Shown here piece after piece: positions 52,620 through 63,150 of a DNA stretch of 64,000 nucleotides. A program made the position numbers and the translations under genes. The stretch is from Pelodictyon phaeoclathratiforme BU-1 (lineage in GTDB: Bacteria; Bacteroidota; Chlorobiia; Chlorobiales; Chlorobiaceae), in contig NC_011060.1 in the NCBI RefSeq assembly GCF_000020645.1, positions 308,501 through 372,500 of the forward strand, given 5' to 3'. The notes below the pieces were generated by a model. That model had not been told where the DNA came from. It did no database searches and saw only the letters and a list, made by a program, of their open reading frames with translations. Position 1 is the stretch's first letter; each line of letters starts with the position of its first letter.

Positions 52620-54341
52620 GTGAAACAAAATAAAGAAAAATCTCCCTTGCGTGAGGCTCTTGCTTCGCTCATTCCCTTTCTTAAACGGGCCTTTTATTTC
52701 AGTCTCGTTGTTAATGTGCTGGTGCTTGCTCCGAGTGCCTACATGATGGAGGTGTATGATCGTGTCGTGAACAGTCGCAGTCATACAACATTGCTGATGC
52801 TTACGCTTCTGGTAGTAGGCGCCTATCTGCTGCTTGAGGCACTGGAATGGGTACGCCGCCAGGTGATGCACGATGCTGGTATGAAGCTCGACAAGGGATT
52901 GCGTGAACAAGTGTTTGGCGCCGTTTTTATGGCAAGGATTCAGAACATTCCTGGAGTGGGTGCCCAGGCGCTGCGTGATCTCAAGACCCTTCGTGAATTT
53001 TTGCCCTCTCCCGGTTTTCTTGCCTTTATTGATACTCCTCTTGCCTTGCTGGTGCTGGTAATTATTTTTCTCATGGCGCCAGCTCTCGGCTGGTTTGCTG
53101 TGGCTGGTGCTCTGGTGCAGTTTATGATTGGAGTGATTAATGAACGCCGTATCCGCGAACCGCTTTTGGCGGCTAACCGAAATGCGATGCGCGCTCAGAC
53201 CTATGCGGATGGGGTAATTCGTAACGCCCAGGTTATAGAATCGATGGGAATGCTTGGTCATATCCATAAACGATGGATGGAGCGTCAACAAGAGTTTCTC
53301 TGGCAACAGGCAGAAGCATCCGACCATGCGGGAACAAATTCAGCCCTTTCGAAGCTGGTGCAAAGTCTTTTGACCTCTCTTTTGCTTGGCATGGGTTGCT
53401 GGCTGACACTGAAAGGGGAGTTGCATGGATCCGGTATGATTGTTGCATCCATTCTTGGTGGAAGGGTGCTCGCACCGCTTGTTCAGGTTATCGGTAGCTG
53501 GCGTCAGGTGGAAGGCGCCCTTGAGTCGTTCAGCCGTCTGGAGGGCTTGCTGAAGGAGTTTCCCCTTCAGGAAAAGGGGATGTCACTGCCGGAACCGACT
53601 GGTTTTCTTGCAGTTGAGGGCGTTATAGCAGGTGCTCCCAGAAGCCCGGTGCAGATTCTCAAGGGGGTAAGTTTCAGAGTTGCCCCGGGAGGGTCGCTGG
53701 CGATTGTCGGTCCATCGGCTTCAGGCAAGACCACCCTTGCAAGGCTTCTGGTTGGTGTGTGGCCGGCCATGCAGGGTAAGGTGCGCCTTGACGGAAATGA
53801 TATCTATCAGTGGGACAAGGAGGAACTTGGGCAGTATATTGGCTATTTACCCCAGAATGTTGAGTTGTTCGAAGGTACCATTGCTGAAAATGTTGCTCGT
53901 TTCGGGGATCCTGATGATGAAAAAGTGCATGAAGCATGTCGTATGGTGGGGCTTTCGGATTTTATTGAAACGCTTCCGAAGAGGTTCGACACGCAGATAG
54001 GCGATGATGGTTCGTTTCTTTCCGGCGGTGAGCGGCAGCGCGTTGCTCTGGCCAGAGCAGTATACGGAATGCCGAAGTTTGTGGTGCTTGATGAACCGAA
54101 TGCAAGTCTTGACGAAGCTGGAGATGCAGCGTTGCTCAATGCGGTAAAATTGTTGAGGGCACGGGGCACGACGGTGATTGTCATTACGCATCGCTTAAAT
54201 ATTCTGGGGGCAATAGAGCATATGCTCGTACTGGTTGACGGGCAGGTACAGCGCTTCGGTACTTGTCAGGAGGTAATGGAGGCTCTTCAGTCGCAATCAG
54301 CGGCCCAGCAGCAGCCTCTGAAACCAAAGCCTCAGGGCTAA
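52620..54341 (+). CDS. Type I secretion permease/ATPase 1 (PrtD family)
   Basis: The 573-residue half-transporter starts at a GTG preceded by AAGGA. Six hydrophobic segments fill residues 20-300; the ATPase has Walker A GPSASGKTTLARLL (about 360), signature LSGGERQRVALARA and Walker B FVVLDEPNASLDE. It belongs to the PrtD/AprD type without peptidase domain, which exports RTX-like proteins. The next gene is a second, different member, so the two may form a heterodimer. Confidence 0.88.
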   Translation: MKQNKEKSPLREALASLIPFLKRAFYFSLVVNVLVLAPSAYMMEVYDRVVNSRSHTTLLMLTLLVVGAYLLLEALEWVRRQVMHDAGMKLDKGLREQVFGAVFMARIQNIPGVGAQALRDLKTLREFLPSPGFLAFIDTPLALLVLVIIFLMAPALGWFAVAGALVQFMIGVINERRIREPLLAANRNAMRAQTYADGVIRNAQVIESMGMLGHIHKRWMERQQEFLWQQAEASDHAGTNSALSKLVQSLLTSLLLGMGCWLTLKGELHGSGMIVASILGGRVLAPLVQVIGSWRQVEGALESFSRLEGLLKEFPLQEKGMSLPEPTGFLAVEGVIAGAPRSPVQILKGVSFRVAPGGSLAIVGPSASGKTTLARLLVGVWPAMQGKVRLDGNDIYQWDKEELGQYIGYLPQNVELFEGTIAENVARFGDPDDEKVHEACRMVGLSDFIETLPKRFDTQIGDDGSFLSGGERQRVALARAVYGMPKFVVLDEPNASLDEAGDAALLNAVKLLRARGTTVIVITHRLNILGAIEHMLVLVDGQVQRFGTCQEVMEALQSQSAAQQQPLKPKPQG

Positions 54342-54365
54342 CTCTTATATGCAAACAGACCCTTT

Positions 54366-56078
54366 ATGAAACCTGAATTTTTTAATCGCAGTGCATTATC
54401 CCGTCAGCTCTGGGAGTTTCGACGAGAGTTTATGTGGGTTGGTATTTTCAGTATGATTGCCAATATCCTGATGCTGACCCCCACCATCTATATGCTTCAG
54501 GTCTATGGTCGTGTCATGAAGAGCGGCAGTGAGCTGACGCTTCTTATGGTGACCTTTTTTCTGATCTTTTTTTATGCGGTTATGGCTTTTGCCGAGTGGC
54601 TTCGTTCGCGCCTTTTGGTACGGGCGGGGGTCAGGCTCGATGAAGCGCTCAATTCACTGGTTTTTAAGGCAAGCTTTGAAGCATACCTGAACCGTACCAA
54701 ACACAATGTTGCAGAGGCCTTTTCGGATCTGACCAATATTCGCCAGTTTCTGACGGCCAATGGCATGATTGCCTTTTTCGATACTCCGTGGACGCCTGTT
54801 TATATTGCGGTAATCTTTTTTCTCAGTCCGTTTCTTGGTTATCTCTCTATCTTTTTTGCCTTTATTCAGCTTGGCGTGACCTGGCTCAGCAATCGGATGA
54901 GCATGAAGGAGATACAGATTGCGGCTGATGCAGGTAACAACAGTTACCGCTATGTGCAGAGCAAACTTCGAAATATTGAACCGATACATGCTATGGGTAT
55001 GGCCGGGAACCTTCGTCAACGCTGGTTCATGTTGCATGACGCTTCGCTGGCCAAGGCAGAGGACTCTCTGGATCGTCAGCATCGCCAGCAGGCATTTGCC
55101 AAGTTTGTGCGTTACAGCATGCAGTCGATGACGCTTGGTGCGGGTGCTCTTATGGTTATTGAAGGAAAAATGTCAGCCGGTTCAATGATTGCTGCCAATG
55201 TGCTGATGTCGAGAGCTCTTCAGCCACTTGATCTGGTGGTTGCTACCTGGAAACCATTTGTTCAGGCTCGCACGGCCTTTGTTCGTTTGGAGAAACTCCT
55301 TGAGGATTTTCCGGAGCGTCATCCTGGAACCAAACATCAGGATCCTTTTGGTGAGATAAGGCTTGAAGGACTATCTGCTTCTGCCGAGGGACGTGAGGCC
55401 CCCATTCTTGATGATCTTACAGCAATGTTTCCTTCTGGCAAGGTGACCGTAGTACTTGGCCCATCTGGATCGGGAAAATCAACCTTGGCGCGCTGTATTG
55501 TCGGGATATGGCCCGATACAAAAGGGCGTGTTCTCATCGACGGTGAGCCGATTGAGAGCTGGGACAGGATGGAACTTGGGCCGCATATTGGTTATCTCCC
55601 GCAGGACATTGAGCTCTTTGATGGATCGATTGCTGACAATATTGCCCGTTTTGCTGAGGTTGATTCTCAAAAAGTGATCGAGGCAGCTAAGCGTACGGGT
55701 ATTCATGAGATGATTTTGCGTTTTCCGCATGGTTACAATACGCAGATCGGTGATGCCGGAGGAATGCTGTCGGGTGGTCAGCGACAGCGTCTGGGCCTTG
55801 CCAGAGCGATGTATGGCAATCCAGCTCTTCTGGTGCTCGATGAACCAAACGCGAATCTTGATGATGCCGGTGAACGTTCATTGCTGGAGGCAGTCAAGGA
55901 TTTGAGAAAAGCTGGTAAAACAGTTATTCTTGTAACGCATCGGCCCACTGTTCTTGCTGCTGCAGATTTGATTGTTTTGATGCAGAATGGAAAAATTGTT
56001 CGTTGTGGAGCCCGTGATGAAGTTTTATCGGCTTTACGTGCAGGGAGCGCCCGGCCAGCTTCGGGTACCCCGGGCTGA
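54366..56078 (+). CDS. Type I secretion permease/ATPase 2 (PrtD family)
   Basis: The 570-residue paralogue of the preceding gene, 24 bases downstream. It has the same architecture, with Walker A GPSGSGKSTLARC, signature LSGGQRQRLGLARA and Walker B LLVLDEPNANLDD; no catalytic residue is obviously missing in either copy. Two complete ABC genes before one adaptor gene are less usual than one. Confidence 0.88.
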   Translation: MKPEFFNRSALSRQLWEFRREFMWVGIFSMIANILMLTPTIYMLQVYGRVMKSGSELTLLMVTFFLIFFYAVMAFAEWLRSRLLVRAGVRLDEALNSLVFKASFEAYLNRTKHNVAEAFSDLTNIRQFLTANGMIAFFDTPWTPVYIAVIFFLSPFLGYLSIFFAFIQLGVTWLSNRMSMKEIQIAADAGNNSYRYVQSKLRNIEPIHAMGMAGNLRQRWFMLHDASLAKAEDSLDRQHRQQAFAKFVRYSMQSMTLGAGALMVIEGKMSAGSMIAANVLMSRALQPLDLVVATWKPFVQARTAFVRLEKLLEDFPERHPGTKHQDPFGEIRLEGLSASAEGREAPILDDLTAMFPSGKVTVVLGPSGSGKSTLARCIVGIWPDTKGRVLIDGEPIESWDRMELGPHIGYLPQDIELFDGSIADNIARFAEVDSQKVIEAAKRTGIHEMILRFPHGYNTQIGDAGGMLSGGQRQRLGLARAMYGNPALLVLDEPNANLDDAGERSLLEAVKDLRKAGKTVILVTHRPTVLAAADLIVLMQNGKIVRCGARDEVLSALRAGSARPASGTPG

Positions 56079-56111
56079 TTTCGGCTTTTGAAAAATGTTT
56101 AAACGATAGCA

Positions 56112-57293
56112 ATGAGTATTCGTGATATAATGGCAAAGGTGAAGCTTGCTCCAGACGAGAAGGAGACAGGTAACAAGGGTGAGGAGTATCGTGATACCCG
56201 CGGTCCCGTAAAGCTCGGCATATGGATATTACTTATCGGATTTGGCAGCTTTCTGCTTTGGGCTGCCTTTGCCCCGCTTGATGAGGGTGTTCCCTGTCAG
56301 GGATTGGTCAGTATAGCTACAAAGCGCAAGGTTGTGGAAAATCTGCGTGGAGGCAGGGTCGAGAAAGTTAATGTTCGGGAGGGTCAGATGGTTAAAGAGG
56401 GAGATGTGCTGATCATGCTCGACAGTCAGACGGCAAGGGCTCGTTATGATGAGGTGCATCAGCATTATCTGGGCATGCGTGCAACGGCTGACCGTTTAAT
56501 TGCTGAAATGCGTGGTGCCCCGTCAATTACGTTTCATAAAGATTTGTTGACAGAACCTGATCGTCAACTGGCTCAACAGAATATGCAGAACCAGCGCCAG
56601 CTTTTTTTGTCGCGCCGTGTATCGCTGCAGATTTTGAATAAGCAACTTGAGGCCATGACATCATTGGCACGAGAGGGTTATGCGCCATTAAACCAGCAGC
56701 ACGAATTAGAGTTGAAGATTGCAGAATTCAAGAGCAGTACCGCCTCCCAACTGGCACAGGTACAGCTTGAAGTGGAGGCCGATGGTGAAAAAACCAGAGC
56801 GCTTGCTGAAGAGCTGGCCGATACGGAGGTACGCTCACCAGCATCAGGGCAGGTCGTTGGTTTGCAGGTGCAGACAGTAGGTGCGGTTATCCAGCCTGGT
56901 CAGAAAATTATGGATATTGTGCCGCTTCATGAGAGCCTTCTTATTGACACCAAAGTTGCTCCTCATCTTATCGACAGTATTCATAACGGTTTGCCGGTTG
57001 ATGTGAGCTTTTCTTCATTTGCACACTCTCCGCAGCTCGTTGTAGAGGGAGTAGTTGAATCGCTCTCGAAAGATATTGTAACAGATCCCCAGGTTAATCC
57101 GATGACACCAGGTGCATCCTATTACCTTGCAAGAGTCTCTGTGACTCCAGAAGGAATGACCTCCCTTGGCCGTCGGGAGATGCAGCCGGGAATGCCGGTA
57201 CAGGTCGTTATCAAGACAGGCGAAAGGTCGTTGCTGACCTATCTTGTCGATCCGTTGATCAAGAGGATTGCGGTATCAATGAAAGAGGAGTAG
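56112..57293 (+). CDS. HlyD-family membrane-fusion adaptor
   Basis: The 393-residue protein has one N-terminal membrane segment (about 37-55, WILLIGFGSFLLWAAFAP), a lipoyl-like half-motif NLRGGRVEKVNVREGQMVKE, a long helical hairpin (about 110-235) and the second half-motif VRSPASGQVVGLQVQTVGAV, then a beta-barrel. It links the inner-membrane ABC proteins to the outer-membrane channel. Confidence 0.92.
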   Translation: MSIRDIMAKVKLAPDEKETGNKGEEYRDTRGPVKLGIWILLIGFGSFLLWAAFAPLDEGVPCQGLVSIATKRKVVENLRGGRVEKVNVREGQMVKEGDVLIMLDSQTARARYDEVHQHYLGMRATADRLIAEMRGAPSITFHKDLLTEPDRQLAQQNMQNQRQLFLSRRVSLQILNKQLEAMTSLAREGYAPLNQQHELELKIAEFKSSTASQLAQVQLEVEADGEKTRALAEELADTEVRSPASGQVVGLQVQTVGAVIQPGQKIMDIVPLHESLLIDTKVAPHLIDSIHNGLPVDVSFSSFAHSPQLVVEGVVESLSKDIVTDPQVNPMTPGASYYLARVSVTPEGMTSLGRREMQPGMPVQVVIKTGERSLLTYLVDPLIKRIAVSMKEE

Positions 57294-57331
57294 GGTTGTT
57301 TTGAGAACTAAACGTGATGAGTGAGGCGGTC

Positions 57332-58669
57332 ATGAAGCTATGGATTTGTCTGATTGCTTTTGCAGGGATGTTTATTGCGCTGCCGCTGTATGGAGATCCG
57401 ATTGATCTTTCGACAGCCTTGCAGAAGGCAAGAGAGTATGATGCCCGGTTAGGTGCCGCACAGGCTGATAATCTGATATACAGGGAGGAAGTTGGCAGGG
57501 CGAGGGCCCAGTTGCGCCCCTCTGTACGTATGAACGCAGCAAGGGGTAGAAATGCGACGCAATATACCAGCCTTGCAGGGAGAACGACTGCCAGTTATTA
57601 TAATTCGATTAACTACGGTGTTTCAGTTCGCCAGCCGTTGCTTAACTTGTCGAATTTTGTTGGCTATAAGCAGGCTAAGGCTGTGGCTGTAAAAAGTGAT
57701 ATTGACCTTCAGAAAGAGGATGCTTCGCTGATGGTCAGGATAGCAGAGGCCTATTGTAATGCCTTGTATGCAGAGGATAACCTTGATTTCAGTCAAACGC
57801 TCGTCAAGGCAGCAGAGGAGCAGCTTCAGCAGGCTAAAAAACGTTTTGAGAAGGGGTTTGGTACAGTTACCGAGATCAGCGAGGCACAGGCAGGTTATGA
57901 TATGGCGCTGGCTGATGGATTGGAGATTGTCAATAGTGTTGAGTTCACCCGTCGTGAACTGGAGCATCTTACGGGAGAGTATCCTGATGAACTCTGTAGA
58001 GTTGTGCCTGAAAAGCTGCTTTTGGCCCAGCCGGAACCCGGAAATGTTCAATCATGGATTGATCTGGCTCTTGTCAATAATTACGATGTGGTTGGCGGAC
58101 ACCAGGAAATCAAGATTGCAAAAAAGGAGATCGAAAAACAGAAATTTTCCCGTTATCCAACGGTTGATCTTGTTGCCGGGAGAAACTACTCGGAGAGTGA
58201 AAATAATTATTCAATCGGTTCTATTTACGATACCTATTCGGTCAGTCTGCAGATGAGTATGCCAATTTATACCGGTGGCTACGCAAGTGCTTCTGTGCGT
58301 CAAGCATATGCCAAACGGCTCAAGGCAGAGGAGCAACTCAGTGCCCAGGAAAGGGGAGTTCAGTCTGATGTTCGCAAGTACTACAACGGGATTGTCAGCA
58401 GTATCGCCCAGATTCATGCCTATGAACAGGCGGTTCAATCTCATGAAATTGCCTTGACCGGTACGAAAAAAGGATTTGAAGCAGGACTGCGTACGAATGT
58501 CGATGTTCTCGATGCTCAACAGAAGCTTTTTTCAAGCAGAAGAAATCTTGCGAAATCGCGTTACCAGTATATCCTCAATCGCCTTATGCTCAAGCAAGCC
58601 TCAGGGACGCTGTCCGCCGGTGACGTTGAAGAGGTGAACGGATGGCTTGCGACGACAAAAAGGCTATAA
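57332..58669 (+). CDS. TolC-family outer-membrane channel
   Basis: About 445 residues from the ATG at 57332, which follows GAGGCGG; the frame also opens at a GTG (57314). A signal peptide is present (LWICLIAFAGMFIALPLYGD). Two repeated halves of alpha-helical coiled coils with porin strands are typical (ALQKAREYDARLGAAQADN, then EISEAQAGYDMALAD; FEAGLRTNVDVLDAQQKL near the end). It completes the type I secretion set; no cargo gene is in the window. Confidence 0.9.
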   Translation: MKLWICLIAFAGMFIALPLYGDPIDLSTALQKAREYDARLGAAQADNLIYREEVGRARAQLRPSVRMNAARGRNATQYTSLAGRTTASYYNSINYGVSVRQPLLNLSNFVGYKQAKAVAVKSDIDLQKEDASLMVRIAEAYCNALYAEDNLDFSQTLVKAAEEQLQQAKKRFEKGFGTVTEISEAQAGYDMALADGLEIVNSVEFTRRELEHLTGEYPDELCRVVPEKLLLAQPEPGNVQSWIDLALVNNYDVVGGHQEIKIAKKEIEKQKFSRYPTVDLVAGRNYSESENNYSIGSIYDTYSVSLQMSMPIYTGGYASASVRQAYAKRLKAEEQLSAQERGVQSDVRKYYNGIVSSIAQIHAYEQAVQSHEIALTGTKKGFEAGLRTNVDVLDAQQKLFSSRRNLAKSRYQYILNRLMLKQASGTLSAGDVEEVNGWLATTKRL

Positions 58670-58852
58670 CTATTGTCTCCCTTCTCTTTATATGACAAAC
58701 AAGATGTGCCAAAACAGCGGCCGAGAGTGACTGTTTTGGTCATTTGTGGAATATTATTTTGACCCATCTTCTTTTTTACCTCTTCTTTGTAAAGATGGAG
58801 GTGAAACCGTAGATTGAGGCCAAGAGATTGTTCGTGAACAGATAACTATTGT

Positions 58853-60778
58853 ATGAAATTATTTATAAGGCTTGTTCGTTACCTCCTGCCTTCCAAGGGG
58901 AAGATAGTACTTGTCGTCGTCGTCAGTATCATGTCTTCTCTGCTTGGTGTGGTTTCAATCTATTCAGTGCTTCCTCTTTTGAATGCCGTCTTTACTGCTG
59001 AAAGCACCATTGATGCTCCAGTGCATTTGGAGGCAAAGGCTCCAGGGGAAAAGAGAGTGGAAAAAAAAGAAAGCTCCGGTTTGGGTGCATTCCAGGGTAT
59101 TGATACAGAAAAACTTAAAGCTTCGGTTACCGAGAATTTCGAAGAGATATTTCATGCAGAGACTAAAGAACGTACGCTTCTCAATATCTGCCTTTTTCTG
59201 ATTGCATCGTTTGCTGTCAAGAATCTCTTTGTCTATCTGAACGGTCAGATCATTTTCAGGATTCAGACCAAGACAGCAAAAAAACTCCGTGATGATGTGT
59301 TCAGTAACATCATTGAGATGCACCTCGATTATTTCAACAAAAATCGGGTTGGTAACTTGATGAACCTGGTCTACAACGATGTGCAGGCCGTTAACAATAC
59401 TGTAAGCTCAACTTTCGTCAATTTTCTTCAGAATCCTTTTTCAGTATTTGTATACGTCACTGTTCTTGTTGTGCTGAGCTGGAAGCTTACGCTTTTTGCA
59501 TCCTTGACGTCACTGATGATATTTTTTGTTATACGTACTATTGGCAAGCAGGTCAAGGGTCTTGCCACCAGTTTCCGTAATACGATGGGGGATATGAACT
59601 CCGTTTTACAGGAAAAATTCAGCGGTATCAAGGTTATCAAGTCGAGTGCATTCGAAAATGTAGAACTTGAACGTTTTCAAGCGTTTACCCGTGGATTTCG
59701 GAATCTTGATATTCGGATTGCACGATTGCGCAATATAATTGGGCCGCTGAATGAAACACTGCTTGTTGCAGCAATAGCTCTTGTTCTCTGGTTTGGCGGG
59801 CTGCAGGTATTTGAGGGAAGGATGACCTCATCAGAACTTATTTTGTTCGCTTTTACCCTCTATTCAACAATGGGGCCAATCAAGATGTTTGGTGATGTCA
59901 ATACCCAGATGGCCCTTGGTATGATCTCTGCAGAGCGTTTATTTGAGCTGCTGGATACGGTTCCTGATATAAAAAATGGTACACGTGCAATTAAAGGCTT
60001 TGAGCATGATATCAGGTTTGAGGATGTCTGTTTTAAATATGCCAAGGATTCTGATGCTCCGAATGTACTTGACCATGTCTCCTTCGAGCTCAATAAAGGT
60101 GAGATGGTGGCACTTGTAGGTCAATCCGGATCTGGAAAGTCTACGGCAGTTGATCTGCTTCTGCGCTTTTACGATGTTGATTCAGGCAGGATAACTATAG
60201 ATGGGATTGATATTCGGGAATATGATTTTAAGCAATTGCGCAGAATGATCGGTGTTGTCAGTCAGGAGGTAATTTTGTTCAACGACACAATCAAGGCTAA
60301 TATCGCTTATGGCACTCATGATGAGGTTGGTCTGGAGAGGGTTATTGTTGCGGCAAAAATGGCGAATGCCAATCAGTTTATTGAAGAAAAGCCGGAGCAG
60401 TATGATACGTTAATAGGCGACAGGGGGGTACAGTTGTCAGGCGGACAGCGTCAGCGGCTTGCTATCGCTCGTGCCATGGTAAAAAATCCCGAACTGTTGA
60501 TTTTTGATGAGGCAACAAGTGCTCTTGATAATGAATCTGAGAAGGTGGTACAACAGGCGATTGATCATGCTCTTGAAAATCGTACCGCGCTTGTTGTGGC
60601 ACATCGGCTCTCTACTATCAGGAATGCCGATAGAATTATTGTTATGGATCGGGGCCGGGCTGCTGAGTCGGGTAATCACGAAGAACTTCTTCAGATTAAT
60701 GGCTTATACAAGCACCTTTATGAAATTCAGTTTTCAGGAAAGGTGGTGGAAAACGGGGCATCATTACCTGTATCCTGA
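58853..60778 (+). CDS. MsbA-like ABC exporter
   Basis: The 641-residue fused half-transporter has about six membrane segments in the first 340 residues, with a charged ~60-residue insertion after the first (residues 50-110), and an ATPase with Walker A GQSGSGKSTAVDLL, signature LSGGQRQRLAIARA and Walker B LLIFDEATSALD. The family flips lipid A or other lipids. It sits 3 bases before a GT2 gene, suggesting export of a glycolipid or polysaccharide precursor. Confidence 0.87.
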   Translation: MKLFIRLVRYLLPSKGKIVLVVVVSIMSSLLGVVSIYSVLPLLNAVFTAESTIDAPVHLEAKAPGEKRVEKKESSGLGAFQGIDTEKLKASVTENFEEIFHAETKERTLLNICLFLIASFAVKNLFVYLNGQIIFRIQTKTAKKLRDDVFSNIIEMHLDYFNKNRVGNLMNLVYNDVQAVNNTVSSTFVNFLQNPFSVFVYVTVLVVLSWKLTLFASLTSLMIFFVIRTIGKQVKGLATSFRNTMGDMNSVLQEKFSGIKVIKSSAFENVELERFQAFTRGFRNLDIRIARLRNIIGPLNETLLVAAIALVLWFGGLQVFEGRMTSSELILFAFTLYSTMGPIKMFGDVNTQMALGMISAERLFELLDTVPDIKNGTRAIKGFEHDIRFEDVCFKYAKDSDAPNVLDHVSFELNKGEMVALVGQSGSGKSTAVDLLLRFYDVDSGRITIDGIDIREYDFKQLRRMIGVVSQEVILFNDTIKANIAYGTHDEVGLERVIVAAKMANANQFIEEKPEQYDTLIGDRGVQLSGGQRQRLAIARAMVKNPELLIFDEATSALDNESEKVVQQAIDHALENRTALVVAHRLSTIRNADRIIVMDRGRAAESGNHEELLQINGLYKHLYEIQFSGKVVENGASLPVS

Positions 60779-60780
60779 AT

Positions 60781-61770
60781 ATGGCTGCAAGTTTATATAA
60801 TAACAGTTTATCGGTTTCAGCGATTATTGCGGTCTATAACCCTGACCTGTTTTATTTTAAGCAAGCGGTTGCGTCGGTACTCTCCCAGATCTTTCCCGTG
60901 CAGGAGCTTGTGCTGGTCAATGACGGAGGCAGTGAAACATTCAGGAGTATTCTGCCGGATGACGAGCGAATCAGGGTGTTTTCAAAACAGAATGAAGGGG
61001 TGGCTGCTGCCCGCAACTTTGCTCTTGAGCAATGCAGGGGAGAGTACATTGCTCTTCTCGATCAGGATGATTACTGGTATCCTGACAAGTTGTGTGAGCA
61101 GATGGCCATGATTCCGGTACCCGGAGAGCCCTGTATGGTAACTTCACCGGTTGATATTGTCGTTGCTAATGGCAGCGTGCAGAACAAAATATCAAGACGA
61201 AAGTCTGATGAGTATCGATGGAAGACGAGTCAGGAAAATGTTTTACTGAGTCTTTTTGAAGGAAATTTCATCTATTCATCAACGCCGTTGATACATCGCG
61301 CTGTGTTTGAAAAAGCAGGAGGGTTTGATCCGTGGACTCAACCTCATGATGAATGGGATCTGTATCTGAGAATAGTTCTTGCTGGCTTTTCTCTCTACTG
61401 CTATCGCGAGAAGCCGCTCTCAGTCTGGAGAAGTCATGATGCGAATGAATCTAATAAGTTGAATGTCATGATGTGCTCAAAATGTCGGGTAGAGAAAAAG
61501 CTTCTCAAAACCGTGGCAGATGATGTGATTCGAAGGATACTTGCTACAAATCTGCTCATTGACTTGTTGGAAAGGGTTAACCTGCTCTATAAACAAAGAG
61601 AATACAGGCGGTTCAGAGCATTGGTGATAATTCATCTTTTCCGGCTGTTACGGCATAAATACAATTTCAGGGGCGTTGGAATTGAACTTCACAGGGCATA
61701 TTCAGACCGTGTCCGTAAAATTGCTCTGAAAAGTGCAAGAAGGTATGTTGTTTCTTATTTTATGCTCTGA
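60781..61770 (+). CDS. Family 2 glycosyltransferase
   Basis: The 329-residue GT-A enzyme has SAIIAVYNPDLFYFKQAVAS, LVNDGGSE, the DxD-like LLDQDDYWYPDKL and the acceptor-side PHDEWDLYLRI. No membrane segment. It is almost fused to the MsbA-like gene (3-base gap) and probably works on lipopolysaccharide or capsule sugars. Acceptor and donor cannot be read from the sequence. Confidence 0.88.
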   Translation: MAASLYNNSLSVSAIIAVYNPDLFYFKQAVASVLSQIFPVQELVLVNDGGSETFRSILPDDERIRVFSKQNEGVAAARNFALEQCRGEYIALLDQDDYWYPDKLCEQMAMIPVPGEPCMVTSPVDIVVANGSVQNKISRRKSDEYRWKTSQENVLLSLFEGNFIYSSTPLIHRAVFEKAGGFDPWTQPHDEWDLYLRIVLAGFSLYCYREKPLSVWRSHDANESNKLNVMMCSKCRVEKKLLKTVADDVIRRILATNLLIDLLERVNLLYKQREYRRFRALVIIHLFRLLRHKYNFRGVGIELHRAYSDRVRKIALKSARRYVVSYFML

Positions 61771-62106
61771 AAAGTTTTTGAAAACATCTCCGTTCTCCTC
61801 CCATATGTTGAATCAGTCCCGGTAAATTTTAATGGTATCGTTTATGGATTGCCCATGGATCTGAATACTTATTAAACTCAGTTAAAAAGCGTTTATTATT
61901 CAGAATTACGTATCAGATAATGTGTGGTCAGAAAATCGGTTTTGAGCCATTAACATCCTGAAAAAAGGATACGTATAGTGGTCTGCATGCCGGTCAGCGG
62001 CTATTTGCTTTTTTTTATCAGTCAAGGAGGCTCAGCGGCGGGAAATAATCCGGCCAGGGAAAGTGGATTGTCGCTGAACACTCGGTATTACCTTATGTTG
62101 TTTGTT
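61771..62106. other. Intergenic stretch before the GT4 gene
   Basis: About 335 bases. An alternative GTG start for the GT4 gene lies at 61978 after AAAAAAGGAT, which would make residues from here coding (43 extra, without GT4 features). Otherwise I see nothing in it. Confidence 0.4.
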
Positions 62107-63141
62107 ATGGCATTAAAGATTCTTTGTTTGCATGTTGCGGAAGATCAGGCGAGTTATCGCTACCGGGTTGAGCAGTTTCTTCCGTTCTGGGAGGAGTATG
62201 GTATTGAGATGCATACAGTGCGTATTACCGGAAAAAGCTATCCTGAAAAGCTGCGCCTTGCGCTTGGGAGTAAAAAGTATGATTATGTCTGGCTTCAAAG
62301 AAAGCTGCTGGCTCTTTTTTTTATTACACTTATAGCGAGACGGTCACGACTTCTGTATGACTATGATGATGCGTTGTATGCGAGGGAGAGCTACATAGAT
62401 GGGTTACCGAAGAAGCCGACAAAACCTGGTTCGAAACAATCCATTAGTCGCCTCAATAGCCTGTTGAAGCGAACCTCGATGGTGTTTGCTGGAAGTGATG
62501 CGCTCGTCAATTATGCCCGACAGTTTAATCCTGATGGTACTTTTCTTGTCCCAACGGCATTCAGCAAAGTGCCTGAACTTCCGGTGCGCGTTTCCTGTTC
62601 TGACGACAGGGTTACTTTTGGCTGGATCGGCAATAACCTGAATCTCTTTTTTCTTTCGCTTATTGATGACGCTGCCTCTTCGTTGCAGGCTCGTTATCCG
62701 GCAGTCCGGTTTTCAGTGATGAGTGGCAAACCTCCCGAAGGGCTGAAAACCTGCTGGAATTTTGTTTCCTGGTCGAAGGAGGCAGAAGTGGAGTGGTTAG
62801 AATCTATTGATATCGGTATGATGCCGCTGGTTGATGATGAATGGAGCCGGGGGAAATGTGCTTTCAAGCTCTTGCAGTACATGGCTCATGGCAAACCGGT
62901 GATTGCATCGGCTGTCGGGGCTAACCGTGCTGCCGTAATTGATGGTGTCAGCGGCTACCTTGCCTCATCCTCTGCGGAGTGGCTTGCTGCGTTCGAGTCG
63001 TTGGTGACAAGCCCGGATCGACGTCGTGCAATGGGTAAGGAGAGCTGCAAACATTTTCTGCAAACCTACGAGCGGCAAAAGGTGCAGGAGCAGATGGCTG
63101 ATCTGCTGCATCGCCATTTCAACCAGACGCAACAACACTGA
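62107..63141 (+). CDS. Family 4-type glycosyltransferase
   Basis: From the ATG at 62107 (MALKILCLHVAEDQASYRYR) the protein is 344 residues and starts like other GT-B enzymes; a longer GTG start at 61978 has a better ribosome site, so the start is unsettled. Visible GT-B features are YDYDDALYARES, TFGWIGNNLN and the C-terminal nucleotide-sugar region WSRGKCAFKLLQYMAHGKPV followed by GANRAAV. It belongs to the surface-polysaccharide block. Confidence 0.8.
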   Translation: MALKILCLHVAEDQASYRYRVEQFLPFWEEYGIEMHTVRITGKSYPEKLRLALGSKKYDYVWLQRKLLALFFITLIARRSRLLYDYDDALYARESYIDGLPKKPTKPGSKQSISRLNSLLKRTSMVFAGSDALVNYARQFNPDGTFLVPTAFSKVPELPVRVSCSDDRVTFGWIGNNLNLFFLSLIDDAASSLQARYPAVRFSVMSGKPPEGLKTCWNFVSWSKEAEVEWLESIDIGMMPLVDDEWSRGKCAFKLLQYMAHGKPVIASAVGANRAAVIDGVSGYLASSSAEWLAAFESLVTSPDRRRAMGKESCKHFLQTYERQKVQEQMADLLHRHFNQTQQH

Positions 63142-63150
63142 GCTGTTGGT

